This document shows positions 55,506 through 64,000 of a DNA stretch of 64,000 nucleotides, one piece after another. Position numbers and translations under genes: made by a program. The notes under the pieces are model-generated. The model did no database searches, was not told the DNA's origin, and saw only the letters and a program-made list of their open reading frames with translations. Source of the stretch: Agitococcus lubricus (GTDB lineage Bacteria > Pseudomonadota > Gammaproteobacteria > Pseudomonadales > Moraxellaceae); contig NZ_QAON01000007.1 in NCBI RefSeq assembly GCF_003051055.1, forward strand, positions 1-64,000. Direction: 5' to 3'. Each line of letters begins with the position of its first letter. Within the stretch, counting starts at the first letter, position 1.

Positions 55506-56489
55506 TTACAACCACTTCGCCCGTTTTAAGCGTCGATATAACCAGAGGCAGCCGACGAACATCGTTAGCATGGCGAAAGGATACCCCAAGCGCCAATGCA
55601 ATTCGGGCATATTGTCAAAGTTCATACCGTAAAAACTGGCAATCATGGTCGGAATGGCTAAAATCGCTGCCCACGATGCCAAACGTTTTACAATTTCGTT
55701 TTGACCTACCGATACTAAAGCTAAATTCACATCCATCGCTACTCTTAACATTTCACTTTGTGCATCAATGGCATCGTGAATGCGCAAAGAATGGTCATGA
55801 ATATCGCGAAAATAGGGCAAAATGCCACGGGGAACAAGCGCGACATCGGTATGATGCATCAAAAAATTACAGATATCTTGCAACGGGGTAACGGCCATAC
55901 GCAAACGTACCAAATCGGCTTTTAGGTCGTATAAATGTCGAATCGTTTGTCGCTTAAAGGTATCTGCAAAAATCTCTCGCTCTAAAGCCTGCAAATGTGT
56001 GCCTAAATCTTCCGTGACCGGAAAGTAATTATCGACAACAAAATCTAGTAACGCATACAAAATGTATCCCGTGCCATAGCGCATTTGTTTGGGATTTTGT
56101 TCGCAATGCTGGCGGACTGGCGCATAACTCAAAGACGCACCTTGACGGACGGTAATCACATAGCGCGCGCCTGCAAAAATATGTGTTTCACCAAAACAAA
56201 TATCATCACTTTCTAAACGTGCAGTGCGCACGACAATAAACACAGAGTCGCCGTAGGCCTCGGCTTTAGGGCGTTGATGTTGACGCAAGGCATCCTCTAC
56301 TGCCAAATCGTGCAAACCAAATTCTGACTGTACTTCTTGCAATAACAACGCATTGGGTTGATATAAACCGACCCAGACATAGGCATCAGCGTCTGCGGCT
56401 AAGGTTTCACTGACATCTGCCAATGGGATATCAGCTATCTTTTGGCCTGTTTTGCGGCTATAAGCCACACAATTTACAACACCTATCAT
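55506..56489 (-). CDS. CorA-family magnesium transporter
   Basis: 327 residues from ATG 56489 (AGGA about 10 nt upstream); the frame extends to 56582. A large soluble N-terminal funnel (about 1-260) is followed by two C-terminal helices. The signature FYGMNFDNMPEL (GMN) is at the end of TM1 (about 275-295), and the chain ends YPFAMLTMFVGCLWLYRRLKRAKWL with the basic sphincter. Mg2+ (or Co2+/Ni2+) uptake. It may be CorA or the ZntB-like branch; the GMN motif and MPEL loop fit CorA. Confidence 0.9.
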   Translation of the reverse strand: MIGVVNCVAYSRKTGQKIADIPLADVSETLAADADAYVWVGLYQPNALLLQEVQSEFGLHDLAVEDALRQHQRPKAEAYGDSVFIVVRTARLESDDICFGETHIFAGARYVITVRQGASLSYAPVRQHCEQNPKQMRYGTGYILYALLDFVVDNYFPVTEDLGTHLQALEREIFADTFKRQTIRHLYDLKADLVRLRMAVTPLQDICNFLMHHTDVALVPRGILPYFRDIHDHSLRIHDAIDAQSEMLRVAMDVNLALVSVGQNEIVKRLASWAAILAIPTMIASFYGMNFDNMPELHWRLGYPFAMLTMFVGCLWLYRRLKRAKWL

Positions 56490-56773
56490 GGTTATTTTTC
56501 CTATATCCTCTTTTATCTTGGTCGTCCATTCAAGCGCATGACACTTCGCCGCCTGATATGTTTTGCCACAATTGCTCAACAACTTTAGCTGAATCTAAGC
56601 AAAACTCGTGTTAGATTGCCGAAAAAACTGCTAGTTTAACGGCGGTTCAAGGACTTATGCGTTTATGTCTCTTCATTTTTAAGTGTGTTATGCACAAAAA
56701 TGAGTGGCTAACCACTAAACTGCTAAGCCTATTGTATGTCCTTTTACAACTCTAGATTTATACAGTTATCACT

Positions 56774-59296
56774 ATGGCAAAATGGTTTGGTATTGAGCGA
56801 CTTCTGTCTGCAACCTCACGTAAAGCATTAAATACATGGGTTGAGCCACAAATTACACCTGATAATGCGGCCGACTTGGGTTTGAACCCAGAGCAACCCG
56901 TGATTTATGTCTTACAAAGCCCCTCTTTTTCTAATTTATTAGTCACCGATGAAGCAGCCCAACGTCTAAAATTACCGCGCCCTGTACATGCGCTTGATAG
57001 CCACTTACTGCAAGAAAAACAATCTTACTTTTTTTTAACCCAAGAAACGAGCGCACAGTCGCTACAAAAAAATCGTTTTGAATACCCTGAGCGTTTTGTG
57101 CGTTTAGTCGAAGCAGTAAAAACCAATGCTAACTTAGATGTACAGTTAGTACCTGTCACGATTTTTTGGGGACGCTCGCCCGACAAAGAAGACTCCTTAT
57201 TCAAAATCATTTTCTCTGATTCATGGGCGACCCCCAATACCTTAAAACAATTAGTCACGGTCGCACTCAACGGTAATCAGACGTTTGTTAAGTTTGGACT
57301 ACCGCTCTCTGTACGTAACTTAATGGGTCATGACATGAGTAGTTCATTGGCCTTACGTAAAATTTCTCGGGTGCTACGTGTACACTTTAGGCGTCAACGG
57401 GAAATGGCTATTGGCCCTGACTTATCACATCGCCGTAATTTAATGCACAGCATATTACAATCAAATGCTGTACGCGAAGCGATTGCGGTAGAAAGCAAAG
57501 AACAGCAAATGACGCCTGAATTGCTGGAAGAAAAAGCCAGAGCCTATGTCAATGAAATTGCGGCTGATTACTCTTATCAGGTGATTCGTGGCTTACAAAT
57601 TACCTTAAACTGGTTATGGAATCGTTTGTATGATGGTATTAATGTTCATCACTTTGATACCGTGACCGACGTCGCGCAAGACCATGAAGTGGTTTATGTG
57701 CCTTGCCATCGTAGCCATATTGACTACTTATTGCTGTCCTATGTGATTTTTACCCGTGGCCTCATGCCACCTCATATTGCCGCGGGCGCGAATCTCAATA
57801 TTCCTGTGATTGGGCCTATTTTACGTCGAGGGGGAGCCTTCTTCTTAAAGCGCTCATTTAAGGGCGACCAATTGTATGCCGCTGTTTTTACCGAATACCT
57901 ACACCTGATTACGACCAAAGGCTTCCCTATAGAATACTTTATTGAAGGCGGACGCTCGCGGACAGGCCGTTTATTACCGCCTAAAGCCGGCATGTTGGCA
58001 ATGACGGTCAAAAGTTTTATCCGCGATAACACCCGTCCTATTGTCTTTATTCCGACCTATATTGGTTATGAACGCTTGATGGAAGGCAGTACCTATATTG
58101 GTGAGTTACGTGGTGCATCTAAAGAGCAAGAATCCATTTGGCAAGTGTTGCAAACCACCCGTAAAATCGAAAAAATCTTTGGCAAAGTCCATCTGAGCTT
58201 TGGTGAGCCGATTTATCTTGAGCCACTTTTAGATGCCGAAAACCCCCAATGGCGCGACACGGTGATTGATAGCCAAGTCAAACTGCCGTGGCTCAACCGC
58301 AGTGTCGACAAATTAGCGCGGCAAATTAATACCCATATTAACCAAGCCGCCGTTATCAATCCGATTACCTTATTGAGTTTGGTATTACTTTCCACGCCAA
58401 ATCATGCCATTGATGAGGATGTTTTGGTTCAGCAATTGGATTTATACAAAAAAATTGCGAATCAGTTACCTTATAGCCATTTAATTGAAATGACCGAATT
58501 AAATGGTGCAGATATCATCAGTTATGGGGTACAACTCAAAGCCATACAACGAGTTAAACACCCCCTAGGCGACTTGATTTGTGTGGCTGACAATCAAGCT
58601 GTTTTCTTAACGTATTTTCGCAACAACATCTTGCATCTCTTTGTTTTACCTTCACTTGTTGCGTGTCTGATGCAACATAATGGCCAATTACAACGCGAAC
58701 AAATCAGCGCCGTTATTAACTCTTTATATCCTTACTTAAAGTCTGAACTGTTTTTAAGCTGGGAACAAAGCGACATCGAACCCTTAGTGAATCAGCATAT
58801 CAACATATTATTGGCAACAGGCATTTTACACGAACAAGAAGGACAAATTGCCAGCCCTAACCCCAATACCGAACACTATGTCCAATTAACCATTTTGGGT
58901 GAAGCCGTCAAAGAAACGATAGAACGCTATTATATGACCATTGCCTTGCTGACACGTCGCGGTTCTGGCACAAGTAGTCAAAAACAATTAGAAGATTTGT
59001 GCTCGTTGTTGGCACAACGCTTATCGGTATTACACGAATTCAACTCGCCTGAGTTTTTTGATAAAGCAATTTTTAGAAACTTTATTGATACCTTAAAAAA
59101 GGTTGGTCTCTTGCGTGCCGATGAACAAGATATTGTGCATTTTGACCATAGTCTCATGCAAATGGCCGACCAAGCTAACTTGGTATTAAAAGTGGAAACA
59201 CAACACACGATTCAACAGATTACGAGTGTCAGCGACGAGGAAATTACCAAAGCGATGGAGCTACTTGCACGTAAAGAGAAAAAGCGTAAGTCTTAG
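56774..59296 (+). CDS. plsB: Glycerol-3-phosphate acyltransferase
   Basis: 840 residues. It makes lysophosphatidic acid from G3P and acyl-CoA or acyl-ACP at the inner membrane. Acyltransferase blocks: VPCHRSHIDYLLLSY near 310-325, RRGGAFFLKRSFKG, EYFIEGGRSRTGRLLPPKAGM and PTYIGYERL. The N-terminal ~210 residues and C-terminal ~300 are typical PlsB extensions. Upstream of corA and divergent from it. Confidence 0.96.
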   Translation: MAKWFGIERLLSATSRKALNTWVEPQITPDNAADLGLNPEQPVIYVLQSPSFSNLLVTDEAAQRLKLPRPVHALDSHLLQEKQSYFFLTQETSAQSLQKNRFEYPERFVRLVEAVKTNANLDVQLVPVTIFWGRSPDKEDSLFKIIFSDSWATPNTLKQLVTVALNGNQTFVKFGLPLSVRNLMGHDMSSSLALRKISRVLRVHFRRQREMAIGPDLSHRRNLMHSILQSNAVREAIAVESKEQQMTPELLEEKARAYVNEIAADYSYQVIRGLQITLNWLWNRLYDGINVHHFDTVTDVAQDHEVVYVPCHRSHIDYLLLSYVIFTRGLMPPHIAAGANLNIPVIGPILRRGGAFFLKRSFKGDQLYAAVFTEYLHLITTKGFPIEYFIEGGRSRTGRLLPPKAGMLAMTVKSFIRDNTRPIVFIPTYIGYERLMEGSTYIGELRGASKEQESIWQVLQTTRKIEKIFGKVHLSFGEPIYLEPLLDAENPQWRDTVIDSQVKLPWLNRSVDKLARQINTHINQAAVINPITLLSLVLLSTPNHAIDEDVLVQQLDLYKKIANQLPYSHLIEMTELNGADIISYGVQLKAIQRVKHPLGDLICVADNQAVFLTYFRNNILHLFVLPSLVACLMQHNGQLQREQISAVINSLYPYLKSELFLSWEQSDIEPLVNQHINILLATGILHEQEGQIASPNPNTEHYVQLTILGEAVKETIERYYMTIALLTRRGSGTSSQKQLEDLCSLLAQRLSVLHEFNSPEFFDKAIFRNFIDTLKKVGLLRADEQDIVHFDHSLMQMADQANLVLKVETQHTIQQITSVSDEEITKAMELLARKEKKRKS

Positions 59297-59301
59297 CGTC
59301 T

Positions 59302-59344
59302 CTGTTGACGTTTTGCGTGTCTGCCACAATCAAAGTGTCAACAG
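59302..59344. repeat. CTGTTGAC...GTCAACAG inverted repeat
   Basis: CTGTTGAC (59302-59309) and GTCAACAG (59337-59344) flank TTTTGCGTGTC; related sequence at 55457-55476 and part of it at 16044-16058. A second stem, ACTGGCCAA / TTGGCCAGT, follows at 59363-59386 between the convergent genes. A dispersed intergenic hairpin. Confidence 0.45.
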
Positions 59345-59435
59345 CCCTTAGTTACACATCCAACTGGCCAATAATACTTGGCCAGTATTCAGGCTTGTGT
59401 TGGGGGAGATGAATAGGCACTCCCCTGCACTAGAC

Positions 59436-59882
59436 TTAAGCCAACATACTATCTTTATGGGTTGCAGGTTTGATATTTCCTTTAATCACTACCGTATTAC
59501 CTAATTTATCGTGCCAGCCTTGATGACGTGCATCAAATGCCGCCCAAATAAAACCTACGCCCAGTGCCATACTCGACAAGATATAGCCCAAATAACGCAA
59601 TAATAATTGTTGTGTACTCGGTGCTTGCCCTGTCGTAGCATCAACAATTTTTGCCTTAAACAACATCTTGCCAGGGGTGCTTTGGTTATATAGCCAAAAA
59701 CCTACTAACATCGCAGTTTGTACTGCCGCCGCAACCCACTGAAAATTTTGATTGGGCGTTTTTTGCTCTAGCAAATCCGGAAAAAAAGTCAGCACAATGG
59801 GTAACAAGACCAAGGATTGTAAAAATAAATCAATCAGTGCTGCAGCCACACGCTCGGCAAAGCCTAAATAGTTATTTTCCAT
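59436..59882 (-). CDS. RDD-family membrane protein
   Basis: 148 residues. Three TM helices with the RDD signature: AERVAAALIDLFLQS (Arg and Asp), WLYNQSTPGKMLFKAKIVD, and the final AAFDARHQGWHDKLGNTVVI. Function in the family is unclear; some relatives are ion antiporters. 12 nt downstream of orn on the same strand. Confidence 0.88.
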   Translation of the reverse strand: MENNYLGFAERVAAALIDLFLQSLVLLPIVLTFFPDLLEQKTPNQNFQWVAAAVQTAMLVGFWLYNQSTPGKMLFKAKIVDATTGQAPSTQQLLLRYLGYILSSMALGVGFIWAAFDARHQGWHDKLGNTVVIKGNIKPATHKDSMLA

Positions 59883-59894
59883 CGGCTATTCCAT

Positions 59895-60446
59895 TTAATT
59901 GAGTCTAAAAAAATACTCACGGTAATAACGTAGTTCGGAGATAGAATCACGAATATCATTTAAAGCCAAATGGGAGCTTTCTTTGCTAAAACCAGACATG
60001 ATTTCTGGCCGCCAACGACGCGCCAACTCTTTAACCGTGCTGACATCTAAATTACGATAGTGGAAAAAGGCTTCTAACTTCGGCATCGTACGGTATAAAA
60101 AGCGTCGGTCTTGGCAAATAGAATTACCACACATAGGCGATTTTTTCGGGTCGACAAAACGACTCAAAAATTCAATGGTTTGTGCTTCGGCGTCGGCTTC
60201 AGTAATGGTGCTACGACGTACACGCTCCGTTAAACCCGATTGGCCATGCTGACGAGTATTCCATTCATCCATTGCATTTAATACAGTATCTTTTTGGTGA
60301 ATCGCCATCATCGGTCCTTCGGCCAAGATATTCAAATTTGCATCAGTAATAATGGTCGCAATTTCAATGATTCGGTCAGTATCGGGATTTAGCCCCGTCA
60401 TTTCTAAGTCAATCCAAATTAAGTTTGTTTCTTTGTTAATCGCCAT
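59895..60446 (-). CDS. orn: Oligoribonuclease
   Basis: 183 residues, the usual size. DEDDh exonuclease that degrades 2-5-mers, including pGpG from c-di-GMP turnover. Motif [26 protein letters not shown], and motif [25 protein letters not shown]. First gene with RDD downstream; divergent from rsgA, the common gammaproteobacterial pairing. Confidence 0.96.
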   Translation of the reverse strand: MAINKETNLIWIDLEMTGLNPDTDRIIEIATIITDANLNILAEGPMMAIHQKDTVLNAMDEWNTRQHGQSGLTERVRRSTITEADAEAQTIEFLSRFVDPKKSPMCGNSICQDRRFLYRTMPKLEAFFHYRNLDVSTVKELARRWRPEIMSGFSKESSHLALNDIRDSISELRYYREYFFRLN

Positions 60447-60624
60447 GGAGACAATTCCTACAGTGGTCTAGGAGAGTTTATGCACGATGCCGCGTGTACA
60501 GATAGCCCTTTCAGAGGATTTTTATGGCTAAAACACGCAAATGTCGATGAAATGTATGCGTCACAACTATATCATAGCAGCCTTATTTACGCTGTGACTT
60601 TGATAAGGCACGACTAGAGAATTT

Positions 60625-61629
60625 ATGAGTAAACGTCATTTAAGCCAACAACAGAGCAAACGTATACAACATCAGCACCATAAACGTATTGCGCATATTC
60701 ATCAAACTCCCATTGATGAAAGTCACCTGAGTCCGCCCGAAAAAGGCTTGGTGATTGCTCACTACGGCAAACAACTGGAAGTACAAGGCATAGATGGCGA
60801 ACATCACGGGCAGACATGGCGTTGTTATCTGCGTAGTAATTTAGAGGCTTTAGTAACAGGCGATTTTGTTGTCTGGCAAGCTGACGAAACCAACAAAATC
60901 GGCATTGTCAGCGCATTATTACCGCGCCAATCGCTGCTCACACGGCCAGACCCCTACCAAAAAATTAAACCTGTCGCGGCCAATATATCGCTCATATTAA
61001 TTGTTATTGCCCCCTTACCCACCCCTTCCGCCAGTCTAATAGACCGTTATTTAGTCGCTTGTGAGACCGTGGGTATTACCCCCTTATTGGTGCTTAATAA
61101 GGCCGATTTACTCACTACCGACAGTGCCGACTCTTTACGCCAGTTATTAGCCGAATACCGTATTTTGGGTTATGACTCGATTGAAGTGTCATGCTTTGGC
61201 GATTTAAGCGAACTGACGCGCTATATTGGCCATCATAACGTCGTATTTGTAGGACAATCGGGTGTGGGTAAAAGCTCTTTAATCAATGCGCTGTTACCCG
61301 AAGCCATGCAAAAAGTGAATATCATTTCCGACAACTCACAACTAGGTCAGCATACCACGACCACAACACGTTTATTTCATTTGACCCAAGGCGGTTGTCT
61401 TATTGATTCACCGGGTATTCGTGAGTTTGGTTTATGGCATTTAGATGAGCAGCAAATTCAACACGGGTTTAGAGAGTTACAGCCCTTATTGGGCAACTGC
61501 CGCTTTCGTAACTGCCAGCACCAAAGTGAACCCGACTGTGCCTTAAAAACAGCGGTTGCCGAAGGTAAAATTATGGCTAGACGCTTAGAAAGCCTGCACC
61601 GTTTGTTGGCAGAAAGTAAAACCAGCTAG
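60625..61629 (+). CDS. rsgA: Ribosome small-subunit-dependent GTPase A
   Basis: 334 residues. Circularly permuted GTPase for 30S maturation. N-terminal basic tail (RIQHQHHKRI), an OB fold (about 45-110), then G4 LNKADLL, G1 GQSGVGKSSLINALL, G3 LIDSPGIREFGLW. The C-terminal zinc finger has CRFRNCQHQSEPDC. Divergent from orn. Confidence 0.96.
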   Translation: MSKRHLSQQQSKRIQHQHHKRIAHIHQTPIDESHLSPPEKGLVIAHYGKQLEVQGIDGEHHGQTWRCYLRSNLEALVTGDFVVWQADETNKIGIVSALLPRQSLLTRPDPYQKIKPVAANISLILIVIAPLPTPSASLIDRYLVACETVGITPLLVLNKADLLTTDSADSLRQLLAEYRILGYDSIEVSCFGDLSELTRYIGHHNVVFVGQSGVGKSSLINALLPEAMQKVNIISDNSQLGQHTTTTTRLFHLTQGGCLIDSPGIREFGLWHLDEQQIQHGFRELQPLLGNCRFRNCQHQSEPDCALKTAVAEGKIMARRLESLHRLLAESKTS

Positions 61630-61700
61630 AGAGTCAGCGCAACGCACGTTATACTGCGGCGCTTTTTGGCACTTATCGTCCTGTTTTTTGAGATTGCGTT

Positions 61701-62111
61701 ATGGAACGTTTTGTTGAGTTTTTTGTCAATCACTATATCTTAGCCAGTGCCTTTTTTGGCCTCATCACGGCCTATTTTATTGTCGAAATACAGCGCGGTG
61801 GTCGTAAAGTCAGCGCACAACTGCTGACACAGATGGTAAATAAACAAAAAGCCCTTGTTATTGACCTACGTGACCCCAATGAATTTAAGCAAGGACACAT
61901 TACAGGCAGTCAAAATATCCCTTACGCCAAAATCAGCGACAAAAATCAGACCTTCCCCAAAGACCGTCCCATTATTTTTGTTTGCCAATTAGGTCAAGTA
62001 GCGGGTGCTGCGGCTAAACAATTAAAAAGCCAAGGAGTAATGGACGTCTATAAATTAGAAGGTGGCATTACCAATTGGAAAGCGTTGTCACTGCCCCTAG
62101 TGAAAAAATAA
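61701..62111 (+). CDS. Membrane-anchored rhodanese-like protein
   Basis: 136 residues. One N-terminal TM helix (VNHYILASAFFGLITAYFIVE) and a rhodanese domain (about 48-130) with VIDLRDPNEFKQGHITGSQNIP and the active-site loop VCQLGQVAGAAA (Cys as nucleophile). Sulfur transfer or redox role. In Pseudomonas this gene precedes grxC and secB, as here. Confidence 0.93.
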   Translation: MERFVEFFVNHYILASAFFGLITAYFIVEIQRGGRKVSAQLLTQMVNKQKALVIDLRDPNEFKQGHITGSQNIPYAKISDKNQTFPKDRPIIFVCQLGQVAGAAAKQLKSQGVMDVYKLEGGITNWKALSLPLVKK

Positions 62112-62142
62112 GCTCTCTTGTTATTGAGTTGGAGATGTGCTG

Positions 62143-62397
62143 ATGGCTAAAATCGTGATTTATACCACCCCCATTTGCCCTTACTGCGTACGTGCTAAGC
62201 ACTTATTTCAACGCAAAGGGGTCAACTACGAAGAAATAGATGTCAGCCGTGACCAAAACCTACGTCAACAATTAATAGAGCGTACACGTCAACGCACTGT
62301 GCCTCAAATTTTTATTAATGAGCAACACATTGGTGGTTGTGATGATTTATACGCGTTAGAGCGGCAAGGCGCGTTAGACCCTTTACTTGCCCAATAA
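62143..62397 (+). CDS. grxC: Glutaredoxin 3
   Basis: 84 residues from ATG 62143 (GGAG 8 nt upstream). Dithiol active site CPYC (Cys12, Cys15), RTVPQIFIN cis-Pro loop and GGCDDLYAL. Reduces disulfides with glutathione. It lies between rhodanese and secB, probably co-transcribed. Confidence 0.95.
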   Translation: MAKIVIYTTPICPYCVRAKHLFQRKGVNYEEIDVSRDQNLRQQLIERTRQRTVPQIFINEQHIGGCDDLYALERQGALDPLLAQ

Positions 62398-62421
62398 AAT
62401 AAACTTTGTTAGGAAAAAAAC

Positions 62422-62892
62422 ATGAGCGACAATCAGAACCAAGGCGGACAATTTGGCTTAGAACGTTTATTTGTCAAAGATTTATCCTTTGAAGTACCTA
62501 GCTCCAAAGTATTTCTTAATGACTGGAAGCCTGAAATGAATGTTCAGTTAAACACTGAAACTACACGTTTAGACGAAACCCACTATGAAGTTGCCGTGAC
62601 AGTCACTGTGACAGCAACCAATGCAGGGGCAACTGCCTTTGTTGCCGAAGTCAAACAAGCAGGTATTTTCTTGATTGCTGGCGTGCCTGATGAACAATTA
62701 GCACAACTCGTAGGCGCTTATTGTCCCAGCATTTTATTCCCGTATGTACGTGAAGCCGTTAATGATGTGGTCAATCGTGGTAGCTTCCCACAATTGTTAT
62801 TAGCTCCCGTGAATTTTGACTCTTTATTTGCTCAAGCCCAAGCACAACGTCAACAAGAGCAAGCCGCTGCCAGTGCTGCGACCATTCAATAA
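62422..62892 (+). CDS. secB: Protein-export chaperone SecB
   Basis: 156 residues. Keeps preproteins unfolded and hands them to SecA. Typical sequence: [76 protein letters not shown]. Third gene in rhodanese-grxC-secB; many secreted proteins in the window would depend on Sec. Confidence 0.97.
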   Translation: MSDNQNQGGQFGLERLFVKDLSFEVPSSKVFLNDWKPEMNVQLNTETTRLDETHYEVAVTVTVTATNAGATAFVAEVKQAGIFLIAGVPDEQLAQLVGAYCPSILFPYVREAVNDVVNRGSFPQLLLAPVNFDSLFAQAQAQRQQEQAAASAATIQ

Positions 62893-62930
62893 GTCTTGTG
62901 ATAAGACCGACTAAGGCAGCACACGCTGCC

Positions 62931-63401
62931 TTAGCCCTCTGCCCCATTAAAGGCCATTTGTCGCCACGCCTCATAGACTGTCACCGCTACTGCATTCGAT
63001 AAGTTCAAGCTACGCCCTGCTTTCATGGGTAACTTTACAAATTGCTCGGCACTCAAACCCAATTCTTGACTGATTTCGGGCGTTAACCCTGTACTTTCAC
63101 AACCAAACAACAACAGATCGCTGGCCTGATAGTGTATTTGATACGCATTTTGTGTCGCTCTCGCACTAAATGCAAAAATACGTGTTGGCTGAACATGATT
63201 TAGGCAGGCTGTCCATGAATCATGCACTTGCACAGATGCCCATTCATGATAATCCAACCCTGCCCGTCTGAGCTTGCTATCTTCCAACTCAAAACCCAGC
63301 GGTTTAATTAAATGTAATTGTGCCCCTGTATTGGCACATAAACGGATGATATTGCCCGTATTGCCTGCAATTTCTGGTCTAAATAACACAATGTTTAACA
63401 T
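62931..63401 (-). CDS. trmL: tRNA (cytidine/uridine-2'-O-)-methyltransferase
   Basis: 156 residues. SPOUT methyltransferase for the wobble base of tRNA-Leu. N-terminal LNIVLFRPEIAGNTGNIIRLCANTG, and knot motifs LLLFGCESTGLTPEI and KLPMKAGRSLNLSNAVAVTVYEAWRQ are characteristic. Convergent with secB, the usual neighbour. Confidence 0.95.
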   Translation of the reverse strand: MLNIVLFRPEIAGNTGNIIRLCANTGAQLHLIKPLGFELEDSKLRRAGLDYHEWASVQVHDSWTACLNHVQPTRIFAFSARATQNAYQIHYQASDLLLFGCESTGLTPEISQELGLSAEQFVKLPMKAGRSLNLSNAVAVTVYEAWRQMAFNGAEG

Positions 63402-63628
63402 AGATACTCATATAAAGCGCTGTTGACAGGTCAGGTCTTCGCGTTTGTAACACTCTAAGTGCTGTTGCTGTTTTAGGCATGAACCGTCATGACAACACCA
63501 AAAGCCGCTAATCAATTTTTAGGCTTTATTTTAACGATTACTGTCAACTTTTTCACTGCTCAGACGTTTATTGAGATAACAGCTCTGCACAATCAACGCA
63601 GGTCATGCCACCATCATGGAGAACAGTC

Positions 63629-64000
63629 ATGAAAAATAGTGTACTTATCGTGTTACTCGCCAGCTTAAGCCTCAATGTACAGGCGGGTCAATTAGGCATA
63701 AAACACCGTTTACACGGTGAAGGCAAACCACATCAACGCCAAAACTTTAGTGAAAGTGCTACCCGAACACTCGCTAATGGCGAACAAATCACGCGTGAAA
63801 CCGTACAAACTACCAGCGAAAATGGCTTTAATCGACATTCAACACTGACCAATAGCGCAGGCCAAACCGCAACGCAAGACTTAACCGTGGTTAATGACCC
63901 TAGTACAGGCACACATACGCGAACCAAAACAGGCACCACATTTAAGGGCAAAAGCTATCGTCATCAACGTCAAGTCACCGTCGATAAAGAAAATCAGACC
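63629..64000 (+). CDS. Secreted hypothetical protein (3' end beyond window)
   Basis: ATG 63629 with GGAGA about 6 nt upstream; the frame stays open to the last base (124 codons). Signal peptide MKNSVLIVLLASLSLNVQA, then a Thr/Asn/Gln/His-rich, beta-prone mature chain (EGKPHQRQNFSESATRTLANG; TGTHTRTKTGTTFKGKSY). No family recognised. The 227 bp upstream show no gene. Confidence 0.72.
   Translation, partial: MKNSVLIVLLASLSLNVQAGQLGIKHRLHGEGKPHQRQNFSESATRTLANGEQITRETVQTTSENGFNRHSTLTNSAGQTATQDLTVVNDPSTGTHTRTKTGTTFKGKSYRHQRQVTVDKENQT

Overview
The window is a chromosomal segment of a gammaproteobacterium. The housekeeping gene set and order (purM/purN, DUF2066-PerM-Hda, wrbA-DUF2069, pyrC-rnt, orn/rsgA, rhodanese-grxC-secB-trmL, plsB, a PA3496-family gene, an hptB-hsbR-hsbA cluster) are those of the Pseudomonadales. 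An Acinetobacter-like malate dehydrogenase and the moderately AT-rich base composition point, as an inference, to a Moraxellaceae-type organism (Agitococcus/Perlucidibaca-like rather than a classical Pseudomonas). I see no rRNA, CRISPR array, prophage or conjugative region.

Layout. 1-4.3 kb is an AT-rich accessory patch. It has the 3' tail of an IS3-family transposase, then a tightly overlapping operon of two unrecognised genes, a CX5R phosphatase and a ferredoxin-dependent bilin reductase homologue, facing a NarL-type two-component pair. 4.7-11.2 kb holds fadH, a possible 30-residue acidic peptide gene, a QueD-like enzyme, mdh and a saccharopine-dehydrogenase-like oxidoreductase. A MITE-like element (11.29-11.62 kb, partial copy at 54.3 kb) precedes fumarase. 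13.2-22.7 kb carries YihY, wrbA, purN/purM, DUF2066-perM-hda and a MerR regulator. 22.9-27.8 kb is an operon of two CSLREA surface proteins plus a DUF2057 protein; a 14-bp sequence repeated before merR and before this operon suggests MerR control. 27.8-34.7 kb holds creBC, argG, a diguanylate cyclase, pyrC and rnt.

34.7-40.6 kb holds a PA3496-family gene, a Pro-Arg-His tRNA cluster, nadA, an inserted nested inverted repeat flanked by 13-bp direct repeats, putA, and tRNA-Ala/tRNA-Glu. 40.8-44.8 kb holds a HIT protein, a KdpE-like regulator with an N-terminally reduced KdpD-like kinase, a small lipoprotein and an unknown membrane protein. 45-48.4 kb is a fadBA-type beta-oxidation operon that shares a candidate operator with fadH. 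48.7-52.7 kb couples a class III nucleotidyl cyclase to the hptB-hsbR-hsbA relay. 53-59.3 kb is lipid and envelope metabolism (patatin, tesB, corA, plsB). 59.4-63.4 kb is RDD, orn, rsgA, rhodanese, grxC, secB and trmL. A secreted protein gene runs off the right edge.

Themes: fatty-acid handling (fadH, fadBA, tesB, plsB, patatin), central carbon metabolism (mdh, fumarase, putA), and signalling (three two-component pairs, a GGDEF protein, a nucleotidyl cyclase and the Hsb partner-switch). The least expected locus is the bilin-reductase operon at the left edge.
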